Of a DNA stretch of 28,286 nucleotides, positions 1-11,000 are shown in pieces. Each line of letters starts with the position of its first letter. The first letter of the stretch is position 1. Source of the stretch: Amoebophrya sp. AT5.2 (lineage: Eukaryota; Sar; Dinophyceae; Syndiniales; Amoebophryaceae); assembly GCA_005223375.1 (NCBI GenBank), contig RXOD01004119.1:1-28286 (forward strand), given 5' to 3'. The position numbers and the translations under genes were made by a program. The notes beneath the pieces are model-generated. The model was not told the origin of the DNA. It ran no database searches and saw only the letters and a list, made by a program, of their open reading frames with translations.

Positions 1-76
1 CGAGGCCCTCCCCCCACGACCGTGAGGGCCCGAGGTCCTCCCCCCACGACCGTGAGGACTCGAGGCCCTCCCCCCA
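1..76. repeat. 30-bp tandem repeat at the window edge
   Basis: Three copies of a unit beginning CGAGGCCCTCCCCCCACGAC repeat with an exact 30-base period (starts at 1, 31 and 61). Copies one and two differ at a few bases; the third breaks off after about 16 bases. The array begins at the window edge, so its full length is unknown. I see no coding logic in it; it looks like a GC-rich minisatellite. Confidence 0.8.
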
Positions 77-1559
77 TTTGCTGCGAGGTCTGCCGCGTCG
101 CTTGCGAGGCTCGTCCGGCCGGCTCGCACTTAAACAGCACGCCCCGACTCGGATCGCTCGCCGTCGCCCAACTCCGCAGCCCGACGGCATGAAGAGCCGC
201 CCGATCATGTGCGGCAGCGTGACCAACTGCGCTGCGCGCGCGGGAGCCCGGACGAGGAGCTCACGCAGGTGGACGGTTTCAACGCGTCCGCGCGCTGCTT
301 CTTGTGGGCCACCTTCTTCCGCCCGCGCTCGCTCCGCTTTTTTGTTTTTCCAGGCCTTGAGCCAGCTGCTCGCCGCCTGATGGCAGCTGCGCACGGAATC
401 GGCGGAGCAGCTGGAGGCCTTCGACGTGCAACCTATGGCGTGGAAGCTCTACCCCACAGTATGAAAGGACGAGGCTCAGAGCGTCGGCCGGTGCGGTGGT
501 GGTGGTCCTACCGAGCTTCCCGACACCAACTAACAACGCGAGAAATTTGAAGGCTCCCGCTATCGGCGCAGTGTTTCTGTACTCGTCGGGTGTGAGTCTT
601 TCTGTCCAAGAATCCAGCGGCCCGGCTTTCGAAGTGCGGCCGAGGATCACGCGCACTACGTGACGAAGCAACTCTGTCACCCTGTGCGCGTGCGGAAGCC
701 TCAACGCCTCCGAGTCGAGAGGGATTGTGATACCTCTACAACCGCCCTCCGAATGTATGGCCAAAATTCGACTCGTTGCGCAGTGCTCGTGGTAGAGATA
801 ATTGAAAATCGCCTCCGCGTATCCTTTCAGAAAAAGGGGAAGCGCGTAAGGAAAGAAAGCCTCGCCCGGGGAAAGGGTTGCTAAGTTGCTCACCAGAAAC
901 CGTTTTGCAAGTAGTTGGCGAAAATGGTAAATCGAGCGAGGTCAGCGGTCTGATTGAACGCGCGGAGCGTCGAAGACTTGCAGCGAATTGCTCAGAAGTT
1001 ATCTCGTGCGAAGTCTTTTCTGCTAACGCTCCAGCGACGCCCGTCCGGATGAGGTTGTGGCTTGCCTTGCGTTTTTGTCGAGTAGATTAGGAAGAGCCCA
1101 GGATGGGCCTTACGCCCTTCGCGACGCGGCTCGTGGCGGTGCTCGACAGGACGGCCACCTGTCACCGGGTCCCACAAGTCCTTCTTTCAGCCGGACAGGG
1201 TTCCCCCGTGCGTTTTTTGATCGCTCTCGCTCCGCAGCTAAGTCCGGCGCGTGTTTTTCTAGTCCAGGTTTTCTATTTAGCTTTTTACTCAGGTCGTCGC
1301 GGTAGTCTTGCCGTGTCGCCCAATTCTACCCCTACCAGCTTCAACGAAGCGCAAACGTTTGGACTTGTCTCGCGCTCGTGGTGGCGTCCGCGGCAGGCCC
1401 GCCAGACGGTAGCCGAGGTCTTTGTTAAGCTGACTGCAGTACTTTCGCACCTTGGATGGTTCTACCTAATCACTATCCCCCACCCGTTTGCCAACTTGTA
1501 CGCGTCCACGCTTTCGAAGGGAGTGGCGCACACCGCCACCGACTTCCTGGCAAGCCGTT
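77..1559. other. No supported gene
   Basis: About 1.5 kb with no gene I can support. A minus-strand frame is open from about 893 to 279 but starts with GTG and contains no ATG. A plus-strand ATG frame at 1103-1633 (176 codons) matches no known protein and overlaps the decayed minus-strand coding region. The stretch may hold more of that degenerate element, but the reading is too ambiguous to annotate. Confidence 0.5.
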
Positions 1560-2240
1560 CCCGACCCCGCCGGCGCGTCCGGCACCATTCCGGTGATGGA
1601 ATCGTAGGCGAACTGGGTCAGGACGTGGGTTAGCCACGCTCGCGCTTTGCTCGGGATTCGCCCACAGATCCGGGCAGTTGTACGCTCGCGCGTAGTCCCG
1701 CAGGACCCGGAAGGCCTCGACCGGTGGACCCGCGCAGCCGGCCGCGCAAGTAGAGGCTGTGGAAGATCTCGGCGCGTACTTCTGAAGGAAAGCCCTCCGG
1801 GTTCCCCAGCGACCTCAGCACCCTCACCCTCGTGAATGCGCGCACGAAGTAGATGCACCAGGCTGCAAGCCCGTGCCTCTCGCGCGATAATTGGGAAAGG
1901 GGATCGCGGCCGCCCATGGCGGCGAGCGCGTCGAACGCCTCGCGCGATAATTGAAAAAGGGGACGGAGGCCGCCCATGGTGGCGAGCGCGTTGAACGCCT
2001 CGGCCGCCGCTCTTGCTTCCTTTTTCAAGCCATCAGAGACCGACTGGATCCCATGCATGTGCTTCCCAGTAGGCGTCTTTATCCGTCACCGTTCTCGACA
2101 TCAACGCCAGGCGCAGGCGTTCTTTGAGTCTTCAGCTCGCGGCCTCCTCCTCGGTCCTGGTGCTCCCAAGCAACGTCTTCAGCTTAGGAGCACAGAAGGC
2201 TCGGAGGACAAACTGGAGCGCCGTCCAGTCTTGCACTATC
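1560..2240 (-). pseudogene. Decayed minus-strand coding region, function unknown
   Basis: Read right to left, the minus strand gives coding-like protein that jumps between frames with no room for introns. From about 2240 it runs through QFVLRAFCAPKLKTLL, meets an in-frame TGA near 2144, continues in the same frame (RLKERLRLALMSRTVTDK) and stops at about 2040. The next frame starts near there (SDGLKKEARAAAEAF) and carries a 20-residue duplication. After about 1730 the best frame shifts to VEAFRVLRDYARAYNCPDLW, and after about 1665 to ARAWLTHVLTQFAYDSITG. One stop and about three frameshifts argue for a pseudogene; assembly indels are an alternative. I do not recognise the family. It runs opposite to every intact gene in the window. 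Confidence 0.4.
1881..2000. repeat. 60-bp direct duplication
   Basis: Two adjacent copies with an exact 60-base period, beginning CGCGCGATAATTG at 1881 and again at 1941 and ending near 2000. About ten positions differ. On the minus strand each copy encodes 20 residues (one begins EAFNALATMGG, the other EAFDALAAMGG), so the duplication is in frame with the decayed reading frame around it. Confidence 0.75.
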
Positions 2241-2706
2241 CACCGCCACCGCGACAAACTTCCACGCGCGCGCGCCTTGCTTGGCGCCGTTGCTCTGGAT
2301 CGCCCGCCCCTGGCGCCGCTGCGGGCGCGAATGCCCCCCCGGCATGATCTCCGTCCTACCTGGTGTCCAGCTTGCAGCTTATCGCCAACCCCGCGGCGCT
2401 GTCGTCGACGGACCGAGTGCGCGCCGAGTTTTCGCAATTCGCTCGCCCCTGCCGGATCGATGGGCGGCGCGCCTTCCACTGCCTTGCTTGGCTGATGCGG
2501 GGGAGGCCGCTCCGTCGTCGTTTTATTTGAGCGCAAGCACAAAGTAAGACGCCGCCGCGCCACCCCGTAACGTGGTAGCGCTTCGCCGGATTGCCTCTGG
2601 CCGTGCGTCTTCGGATGCGTGCCGCGCTGTTGTTCTTCTCACTCCCTCGCCTTTTGCTTTTTCCTCGCTTGCGTATTCTGCGGCCAACGCGTTCCCGCCC
2701 CCTTTC

Positions 2707-4616
2707 ATGATATCAGGCGCCGACATTGGCCAGCTGAAGCAGGCCCAGCAGATTCTCGAAGAGCAGCAGCAGACGTCCCGCGCGCAGCTCGAAGCGGACG
2801 CCGCCGCCCGCTTCGAGACTTTTCATAATAAGCTCGCGCATGTGTCTGCCGAGGTCGACTGCTTTCGCGAGGAGTTTTTTGATTCGCAGACCCGCGCGCG
2901 CGAGGTGCGCGGGGAGTTGGAGGTGGAGGCCGAGCGGCACCGCTCCGGCGTCGACCGTCGTATCGAGGAGGTGCTGGATCGGGTTGAGACCATGGCTGCA
3001 GAAGCGAAAGCGCACAAGGAGGAGGAGTTGGAGCGCTTGCGAGCACTGGCAACCAGCAGCGGCCGGAGGCTGGGCAGCACTGCGCAAGAAGTGAAACGAC
3101 TGGGCGCACAAGTGACGGGCCTGCGCAGCGAAGTCGAAAAACGCTGCAAAGCAGTCGAGGTGAACATGAAAAAGGAAATGCGTCTGCACGCAAAGAAACT
3201 GTGCGCGGAGGTACTGCAAGGATGGCGCGGCGCGCACTTCCTATACTTACGACGCGTCAAATTCAAATACAAATACATACTTCTGGTGTGATTTTGCATT
3301 TTTCAATCTAGCTATGAGATAGTCAGAGTACACGCGGTCTCGGAGGTCCTTTTTCTCCAAAATGGAGTATGTGCATGATCTGCACCCCATCAATGACCAC
3401 ACAGGCTATGCAGCAAGTCGGAAGCGGGGCAGTAAATCAACCGAGCAGTCTGGAGGACGCACCATCTGAGGACTTCGTCACGCCGCACAGTGTGGCGGTC
3501 TGCCCGAAGTTCTTGGCCGGCCGTGGTATACAAATTGTAGCTGTAGTGCCTCTACCGCTAGTGGATTACGAAAAGAAGAGTGATGAACGGGATTCACTCA
3601 TAGCGCTAAGAAGAAGCGCCGTGACTACATCTGTGTGAATTTCACCACTCGACGCAGCTAAACGCAGCTACATTCATCAGTATCAATTTAAGGCGCGCTC
3701 GCGCCAACGTCATTCACCCAACCCGCCCACAGCCGATCCTGTGTCCAGCACTACGTCCTCCACGACGCAACTGCACCCGGTCCTGTCCTCCACCTCTGCC
3801 ACAGATCCCCCTTTCGACGTCGACCTGCTCCTCCCCGACCTGAAGAAGCGGCTGCAAACAGAACTGAGGCGCGCCATCCCGCAGTACTGTGAAGCGGATT
3901 CCTCCGTCTTCCGCAAGCGATTTGAAGAGCTCCAGGCTCAATTCGCGGACGCCGATCGGAGCTTGCGAAAGAGCTTCGTGGGCCTCTCCGCCAGGCTCGA
4001 CCAAGCCACCGAGAAGCAGAAGGTGATGATGAAGAAAGTGAAGTTTCTGGAGGACGCGAGCACGATGCAGGCCTCGCAGTTGAGCAGAGCGCTTGACGCG
4101 GGCTGGGAACGGATCGGGAAAAAAATGGACGCAAAGCTGTTCGCGGTGCTCGACGCGGCCCAGGCCCATCGGGAAGAGAATAGCAGGGAACTGGACGAGC
4201 TGAGAAGCGAAGTGGGGGAATTGCGAACGCTTCTGGCGGAAGCGCTCGGTTGTGCTGTCGGGGAGGGTGGGCGAAGTAGTGTTCGTGTGAGCACAGACCG
4301 TCGCCAGGCCGATGAACGAGAACTTGACTTTCCGGAGGAAAAGAACGAAGACGATCGCGAAGAAGTAGAGAGTCTGGGCGAAGGTACTGATAACCACCTA
4401 CTTGAGCAGCAAGAAGAACAGCAACATCAAGGAAACGCTGCGCAAGAAGGTCGCGACGGCGAAAATGTAGACGAAGAAGACGGTGATGCGGACGAAGAAG
4501 AGGAGTCCGAGAACAGTAAGGTCTCGCCGTGCAGCGTAGAGGACGCTCGGGAGGCGTTGAACCGAGTGTCCCAGGAGTTTGGAGAACGCCAGGACGTCGC
4601 AGGAGGTAGATGCTAA
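2707..4616 (+). CDS. Coiled-coil protein with acidic C-terminus (probably one spliced gene)
   Basis: I do not recognise this protein. The first exon starts at ATG 2707 and encodes about 168 residues of charged, Ala/Glu/Arg-rich helix typical of coiled coils (for example EELERLRALATSS). The last exon (3681-4616) has a Ser/Thr/Pro-rich start, another long coiled coil (about 3830-4240) and a Glu/Asp-rich tail. The first frame decays into AT-rich sequence and stops at 3291, while the last frame has no ATG, so I join them. A direct intron 3211-3680 is in phase (479 residues). A three-exon model with a middle exon 3405-3620 is also in phase (551 residues). Alternatively these are two genes, the second starting at ATG 3369. 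The likely role is structural; this is inference from coiled coils alone. Confidence 0.5.
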
Positions 4617-5894
4617 TACGGTAGAAGACTTCCACTGGCTCTGGCACTGACCCCTACCACCAGTCAATGATATCCAGTGTAAATACTATGCGATCCTCGT
4701 GTATCTGTGTGTGACGTGGGACGAAGAACAATTGAAAACGGTCCAAAGGCAAATGATCCAAAACAGCACGGCCGCCTCCTGCATCTACCACGCCGTTGGA
4801 CGAGCCGTCAGCAGAGGAGCGAACAAGGGCCGCCAACAGCGTCGGCAGCAACGTTGCTGCCAAGATGAGGGCGTTTCAAACGACGACCAAGCCGACGGTT
4901 CTGCGCGGCGGTTACCAATCTGACATCCGGCGGAAGTCGCAGGGCCACGTCCAATTCGAAGAGAATGAGAATTAGATCTGCGGAGCAGGGGCCGGGGCAG
5001 AAATTCAAGATAGGAGCAAAAGGGAATTCGATTTTTCTAGACACAAAAAGCGACTGTGACTGACGAACATATCAATTTGCAGGATACGCTCCTCGTAGAG
5101 GTACCACCACACCAAATGAACCTGCAACTTTTTTTCTATGTTTTGAGAGTTCATCGCTATTCCTAGGAAACTCTGCGGCAGCGCCTTGCGAACTGAATAT
5201 TTCATACGATGACTTTGGTTTCAAGTACTTCTACAGATGAATGATTCAGAACGAACAACAAAGACCAAATCAAGATAAGCGTCCTTTTCGAGCCTACATT
5301 CCAGCGAATGAATCTGGCGGTAAATTGCTGAATGCTTCAGATACCGTCGCAAGCAATCCGAATTGATGGCTTGTTACAGGCGCAAGCGTCTCTACGAGCG
5401 ACAGGATTGACTGCGTCACTTCTGTTTTAGTCCTCTTTTGCCTAACTGTTGGCGGGGTCCCGGAATGCTGAAATTATTGTCGTTCTGTTCCCTCCAGAAT
5501 GTAAAGTTTCGGCCTACAGTCGGGTTCATACCTAAAAAAATATGGTCCCTGCACTACTTGTTGCCTCAGCAAGGATGTTACAGTACGTAGGTATGGCTTT
5601 ATGCCTTTCTTCACGACTTCGCGAACAGCTAGTATAGTTTGTCGCGTCAATGTTCATGTTCTCAACTCCCTTTAGTACTTGTCAAGTTCTGTAGCCAGAG
5701 CCACCAGATGAGCCAGAGCGAGAGTCTTGCTTAGAACAAGCGATTCGTAGTGCCTCTCTATCCTCCATCCTCTGGGGCATCTATTATACTCACAGCTCGT
5801 TGCACTGGAACTGATCCTGAAGCGCGAACGTTGCTGAAGCTGATCCCAGCGCGCCGCCTCTTTTGCTTTACCCGCCGCTGTAGTCTCTGCGGCC
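4617..5894. other. Intergenic spacer
   Basis: About 1.3 kb between the coiled-coil gene and the TFIIF-like gene, richer in A and T than the flanking exons. I find no ATG frame of convincing composition, no RNA gene and no clear repeat. It presumably holds the 3' end of one gene and the promoter of the next, but I see no recognisable site. Confidence 0.6.
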
Positions 5895-7530
5895 ATGGTG
5901 TCCGACGCAAGGAGAGCGGCGGCCTCCTCGAATTTCCTGCAGCTCGGTGGTATGCGCGTGCGTGTCTTTCCGCATGCACCATCGGACGTCACCAACGTGC
6001 CCGGGGGGCATGACCAGGTCCTGCTGGAAATGGATGCGAGGGGACTTCCAGCATCAGCTTCGTCATCGTCCTCCTCGGCCGCACCCAACGGGCATGCAAC
6101 CGGAAACGGCCACGCGGCCGCTGACACAGGAGGTAAAAACAAAAGCAAAAGCATTGTGGACGTGATGGGGAATATGCGGCGAGTAGAGAAACAACCGTCG
6201 CAGTTTGTGACGCCGGCGGCACCCAATTTCGTCTTTGACGCGGCAAAGACGAAGCCGGCGAGCGGTTTACAGATGCAGTGGTTGGCGCGGAAGATGCCCA
6301 CGGGGGAGGTGCATCTGTATCCCGCCGGGGACACGTATTCGTTGACGAAGAGGTTGAAGACGGAAAAGGACTTTGGTGCGGCCTTGGAGCTCATGAAAAG
6401 GAGGGACGCGCAGCAAGCGGCGGACAGAAGAATGTGGGATGGAGAGAGGAAATCAAAAGTGCTTTATGTTGTTGACAATGTCCTCTTTGCCGGGCTTCCA
6501 TGATCTGCGGACTCTACTTTTTGCGTGTAGATAGCTTGATCGTCTCCTGCGTATAAGAAATCACCATAAAGAATCTTCTCAAAAAACCAGCCCACTTCCG
6601 GCGACACGCACGACGCGCTGACATCTTCCAAGCGTCCCTTCGTCCGCACCGGGTGTTCCGAACTCGACGATGACAACCGGCTCATCCGGGAGCTGGAAGA
6701 TCCGAGCCTGCGCGCCGCCCAGAAGTTCCAGAAGGAGGATCCCGAGTTCCGGAAGAAGCGGAAGCTCCTCGAGGAGCGGCTGAAGGTGCGGAAGCTGGAG
6801 GCGGACATTCCGACAACGGCGGCGGGCGCGAACTTTTTGAAGCACCGGGAGGACGACGAGTTCGACTGGGACGGCGAGGAAAACGACCGGTTCAGCGACG
6901 ACGATGGAAATGACGGCGGAGCGGACGAGAATGCGGCCATGGAACCAGCGATGCATGCAGACGGGTTGGCGGACGCGGACCTGATAGAGAAGGACGAAAA
7001 GTACAAAGTGGAGGAAAGCGACGGGGTAGGCGGAAAAGTCGGCGCGGGAGGGAGCGCAGGTACAAACTTAAGTCTCGTTGTTTCGCTTTTGTTATTGTTT
7101 TGGTCTATGCTAATGCTGACTATACTGACGTTCACAGTTGGTTGTGGCTACAACTCCCATTTTCATCACTGCAGCGGGCGACGGGCTCGAAAAAATGTTG
7201 AAGGAGAAGGAGGACAACGAGTCTGCGCAGCTCGCTCGTGATGTCGCCGAATTCGGCGGTCTTCTGTCCGAGACGTCTGCTAACCTCCAGAAGCTCATCG
7301 CGAGCTCCGGCGACCCGGAGAAGTCGCTCGGCGAAACGATTTCAGACCTGTTCGAGAAGCCGAAACGCAGCGTGGTGGGCATCGAGGAAATTCTGAAGGC
7401 ACTCAAGATCGACGGAAAGACGGAGAAGACGTCGGCGAAGTGGAAGCAGACGATGGCCCACCTGAAACAGTTCTACGTGGCATCAAAAAACGCGAGCGGA
7501 GGATTCGTGTTCTCGAAGAAGCCGTCTTGA
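5895..7530 (+). CDS. GTF2F1: Transcription initiation factor IIF alpha subunit-like (RAP74), three exons
   Basis: TFIIF alpha helps RNA polymerase II join the promoter and start transcription. ATG 5895 has a good context (GCCATGG). Exon 1 runs to about 6458, exon 2 is 6591-7059, exon 3 is 7175-7530, giving about 462 residues. The second intron (7060-7174, CAG|GTACAA...TGCAG) joins in phase. The first donor is less certain because several in-phase GTs lie between 6459 and 6480. Family-like features: GEVHLYPAGDTYSL followed by a helix ending MKRRDAQQAADRRMW (residues ~137-180), an acidic EFDWDGEENDRFSDDD block (~277), then GDGLEKMLKEKE (~345), and a last ~70 residues resembling the winged-helix end. 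Similarity is modest and judged by eye; the N-terminal dimerisation part is divergent. Shorter than human RAP74 (517 residues). Confidence 0.6.
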
Positions 7531-8011
7531 AATGCCGCAACAAACGCGCTCACTTAGTACAACTCGCAGCTGCAGAGCAGCTATAGGAGTACGACTTTGT
7601 CAATAGAATGACCTGCCAAAGTTGCAGCCATTGAACGTCGACGAAGTTGTTTGCAGTCGTCTACTATTGCATATAAATTTATGCAAACCGACGCCGGCGC
7701 TGGAGCTGTTCTTGAGTGTCGTCCGAAGGAGTTTGTTGATCGCCAAACAAGTTGCGTTGATTTCGAGCTCCTCGACGAGCGAAGCGAGGGAAATCGAAAT
7801 CGCTTGTCGAAAGACGCAAAGCGACAATCTGCCTAACAAATTAGCGCAAGTGCCGTTCTCCAACAGGTGCACTTCTTGAAGCCGATCCCAATGGACGCTG
7901 CAGATAAGACGCTTTAGCCAGGCCCTCGATCTAACATTTTCAGCCGTCGCATTCTTCTTCTTGTTCACCGCGCATTGTTGGCCATAGGATCGAAAAAATA
8001 CTGTTGGTTTC
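7531..8011. other. Intergenic spacer before the glutaminase gene
   Basis: About 480 bases with no plausible reading frame. An AT-rich stretch with the core ATATAAATTTATG lies near 7672-7684, roughly 330 bases before the glutaminase ATG. It resembles a TATA element in sequence only; nothing else supports a promoter there. Confidence 0.5.
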
Positions 8012-11000
8012 ATGGGAAACGGCGCCGGCACATGCCGGAGCGCAGCCTCCGTTTCCGCTTTCTCGCCGTCCTCCAAGAAAAACGCCCCGTCTCCCACTAA
8101 GCGCCCTAGCAAGAATCGGTCCACCAGCAAGACGAGGAGCGATCCCCACTGGGTGGTCAACAGTACGTCTACTGCCGGGGATGGGTCGAACAACACGCCG
8201 ACCGCGCACGGCGGCCGCGCTACTGCGACTGATCACCTGGAGATCGCATCCGTGTCGTCGCAGCATGGTGCACAGGCCGAGGCGATCGCGCTGTTTCACG
8301 CACTTGATTGCGAAGGGAAATGCCGCACCAACCTCCCCATTCTGGACGTGCGGCACTTCATCCGGTTTCTCGCGCGGCAGGGACTCCTGGTGCACGTGGA
8401 CGTACGGCTGCACCCAATCTTCCACTTCTTGGTCGAGGAACAAGAGCTCGACGCGCAGTGGCTGTGGCGTTTCTGCGAGGAAGTCGGGGGTGGATCCGGA
8501 TCTTCTTTGCGCGGCGATGGAGGGGATATCAATGCTGGTCCAGGAGGTTCGCAGGGTGGACTTCGAGGAAGCGGTTTCGGTTTCTTCGGCGGGGGCGCGA
8601 AAAAGCCGTGCCCGTCGTCGCCGGTGACGAATGAAGATGAACAACGCGAGGGCCGCGCGTCTCGGGGCTGCGTCAACGAAGCGGAGAAACAAGGTCCGCG
8701 CGAGCCGGACAAGGAGGAGATTTACCTGAACGAGGACGAATTTTCCGCCATGGTGACGCCCTGCCTGGCGACGGTGCGGCAGGCCGTCCACGGACAGATG
8801 GCGGTCCGCAAGTTCGGCCGCGTGCAGGAGGTTCTCCGCCAGGTTTTCCGCCAGGTCCGGCCGAACCACGCCGGCGCGAACGCGTCCTACATCCCGCAGC
8901 TCGACGAGAAACACGTTGAGTGGGACCAGTTCGCGATTTCCCTCACCACCATCGACGGGCAGCACTGCTCGGTGGGCGACTCCCTGAACTCGTTCGCGAT
9001 TCAGTCCTGTTCCAAGCCGATCTCGTTTTTGTGCGCGCTGCGCCAGTTCGGCGTGGACTACACGCAGCAGTTCGTGGGCGTCGAGGCCAGCGGCCGCCCG
9101 TTCAACGAGGTCTGCCTCAAGAAGAAGGGCGCGGACCGGGAGATCCCGCACAATCCCTGCATTAATGCGGGGGCGATCTGTACGATGAGCATGGTTTTTC
9201 CCCAGTACGCGGAGGTGAAGCGACTCCTAAAACTGCTGCAGCTTTGGCGGAGCCTGTGCCGCGGGTTGCAGCCGGTGCACTGCGAGGAAGTGCTGGGGAA
9301 GAAGCTGGGCTACGGGCCGTTCCCGTTCGTGCCGGGTACGGTGGGATCGACGATGACTGCATCGACGTCGGGAGCCGGTCGTGGAAGCGAAACCTCCAAG
9401 GCCCGCGGCACGCCGTCGCCGAGAGGAGGCGGAGGTGCTAGCGGAACAATGCAGCGGCAGAACAGCGGGGAGGGACCGATTCAGATGCGGCGGTTTGGTT
9501 CGGCGCAGAACTTGATGGAGGGACTACTCCCGCGGAACCTGATGCGCGACGATGCGCACGCGTCGGGCGGCGGGGACGCAGGAGAGTGGAACGGGGAGGA
9601 CGATGAAGGGGCCGCGCAGGAGGAGTTTCAGGAAGCTATCACGCGCGAACAGATGGCGCAGCACGTGCGAAACTGCCGCAAGAGCATGGTGATGCTGCAG
9701 CGCAGCTCGAGCGGCATCGAGTGCTCCTTACCCGGTGCGGACGGAGCAAGCGTGTCCTCGCCCACGTTGGACTCGCCGGATATCGGCGGAAGCGGCGGCG
9801 GACTGCTGGCTTCCGACAGAGCGTCTCCTTCGCCGAAGAACAAAGCGCGAGCGCAAGCCAGGTCCGCGACGAAGGGCGCGGCCGCTCCCCGAGGTAATTA
9901 TAGCGACGGTGAAAACGCAGACGCAATCGCGACGACAGATCAGGCGACGGCTGCGGTGCTGTATGGGGATCCCGTTTTGCAGCCGGCTGGTAGGTGTCTA
10001 ATGGCGTCGGACATGCACATCAACCGCGCCATGTACGAGAGTGAATCTTTAACTGCGAACGGCAATTGGTGTCTGGCGCACCTCATGGTGGCGCGTAACA
10101 GCTTTCCGCCGTGCTTCCACGAGAAAGGGGCCGCGTTGGTGAAGAAACACAACCGACAGCGCAAAGAGATGCAGAGGTTCGCGCACGAACTGGAAGAGTG
10201 GAGCGCGCAGAGACAGAATGCAGGTGTGTTCGTCATGCATAATTAGTCAGTGATATCTTGTCGTAGATGGTGGATATGGAGATCATGCATAGGTTCGAAC
10301 TTTTGCAATTTCATGATGCGGTAAGTATCATCATTGACGCCATATACCGCGCCGCCATTTGCAGGTCTCGCCTCCATCGAAGGCAGCGACCCTGAGTTTT
10401 CGGGTGCGGAGGGCGCTGGCTACAGTCCTGGCATCGTCGTCGAAAAGTCTAAACTCGCGTGGATTCACGACGCGACCGCCCCCGTCTCTGCCTCCGAGCT
10501 CGCCCTCAAGGAAACCCTCGAAACCTACTTCCAGGCCTGTTCGATCGTTTCCAACAACCGGTTGATGTCGACTATGGCCGGGACGCTCGCGAACTGCGGT
10601 CGCAACGTGTACACGGGCACGGTGTGCTTCGGGCGGAAGGAGATTTCCCAGGTCCTGCCGATAATGATCACCGCGGGCATGTACGACTACAGCGGGCAGT
10701 GGGGTTTCGACGTCGGCGTTCCCGCTAAGTCGGGTGTCGGCGGCTGCGTCTACATGGTGATTCCGGGATTGTGCGGCATCTCGGTCTTTTCCCCGCGGTT
10801 GGACGAAAACGGGAACAGCGTGCGCGGCGTGGACGCCTGCACCCGGTTGTCGGAGCTGTTGTCACTGAACACGCTCTCCGCGCTGCAGCCGTCGATCGCG
10901 ACGTCCGCGGCTGGGCTCGGTGACAGCGGCGGCAGTAGTTCGGGTGGCAAAAATGGTGCCCCCGCTGGCGCGGCACATCAACTCCTCACCCCGTTCGATC

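Noticed and set aside
1..76. CRISPR-like array
   Set aside because: Repeats are directly adjacent with no unique spacers, and the DNA is eukaryotic; it is a simple tandem repeat.
279..893. 204-codon minus-strand frame with a hydrophobic start
   Set aside because: Starts with GTG, contains no ATG and matches nothing I know; could be an exon of the decayed element but cannot be supported.
1103..1633. 176-codon plus-strand ATG frame with hydrophobic segments
   Set aside because: Overlaps the better-looking minus-strand decayed coding region, has no recognisable motif and unconvincing composition.
3369..3638. 89-codon ATG frame as a separate small gene
   Set aside because: It is in the same frame as the downstream coiled-coil exon and better explained as intron or a middle exon of that gene; an independent gene has no support.
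4603..4616. GAGGTAGATGCTAA, repeated at 12708-12721
   Set aside because: A 14-base exact repeat is about what chance predicts within 28 kb; the flanks show no further similarity.
7940..9151. 403-codon minus-strand open frame
   Set aside because: Lies antisense to glutaminase exon 1, whose conserved catalytic motifs fix the coding strand. Long antisense frames are expected in GC-rich coding DNA.
10290..10300. GGTTCGAAC, like a tRNA T-loop / B box
   Set aside because: No matching A box, acceptor stem or anticodon arm around it; it lies inside the glutaminase intron.
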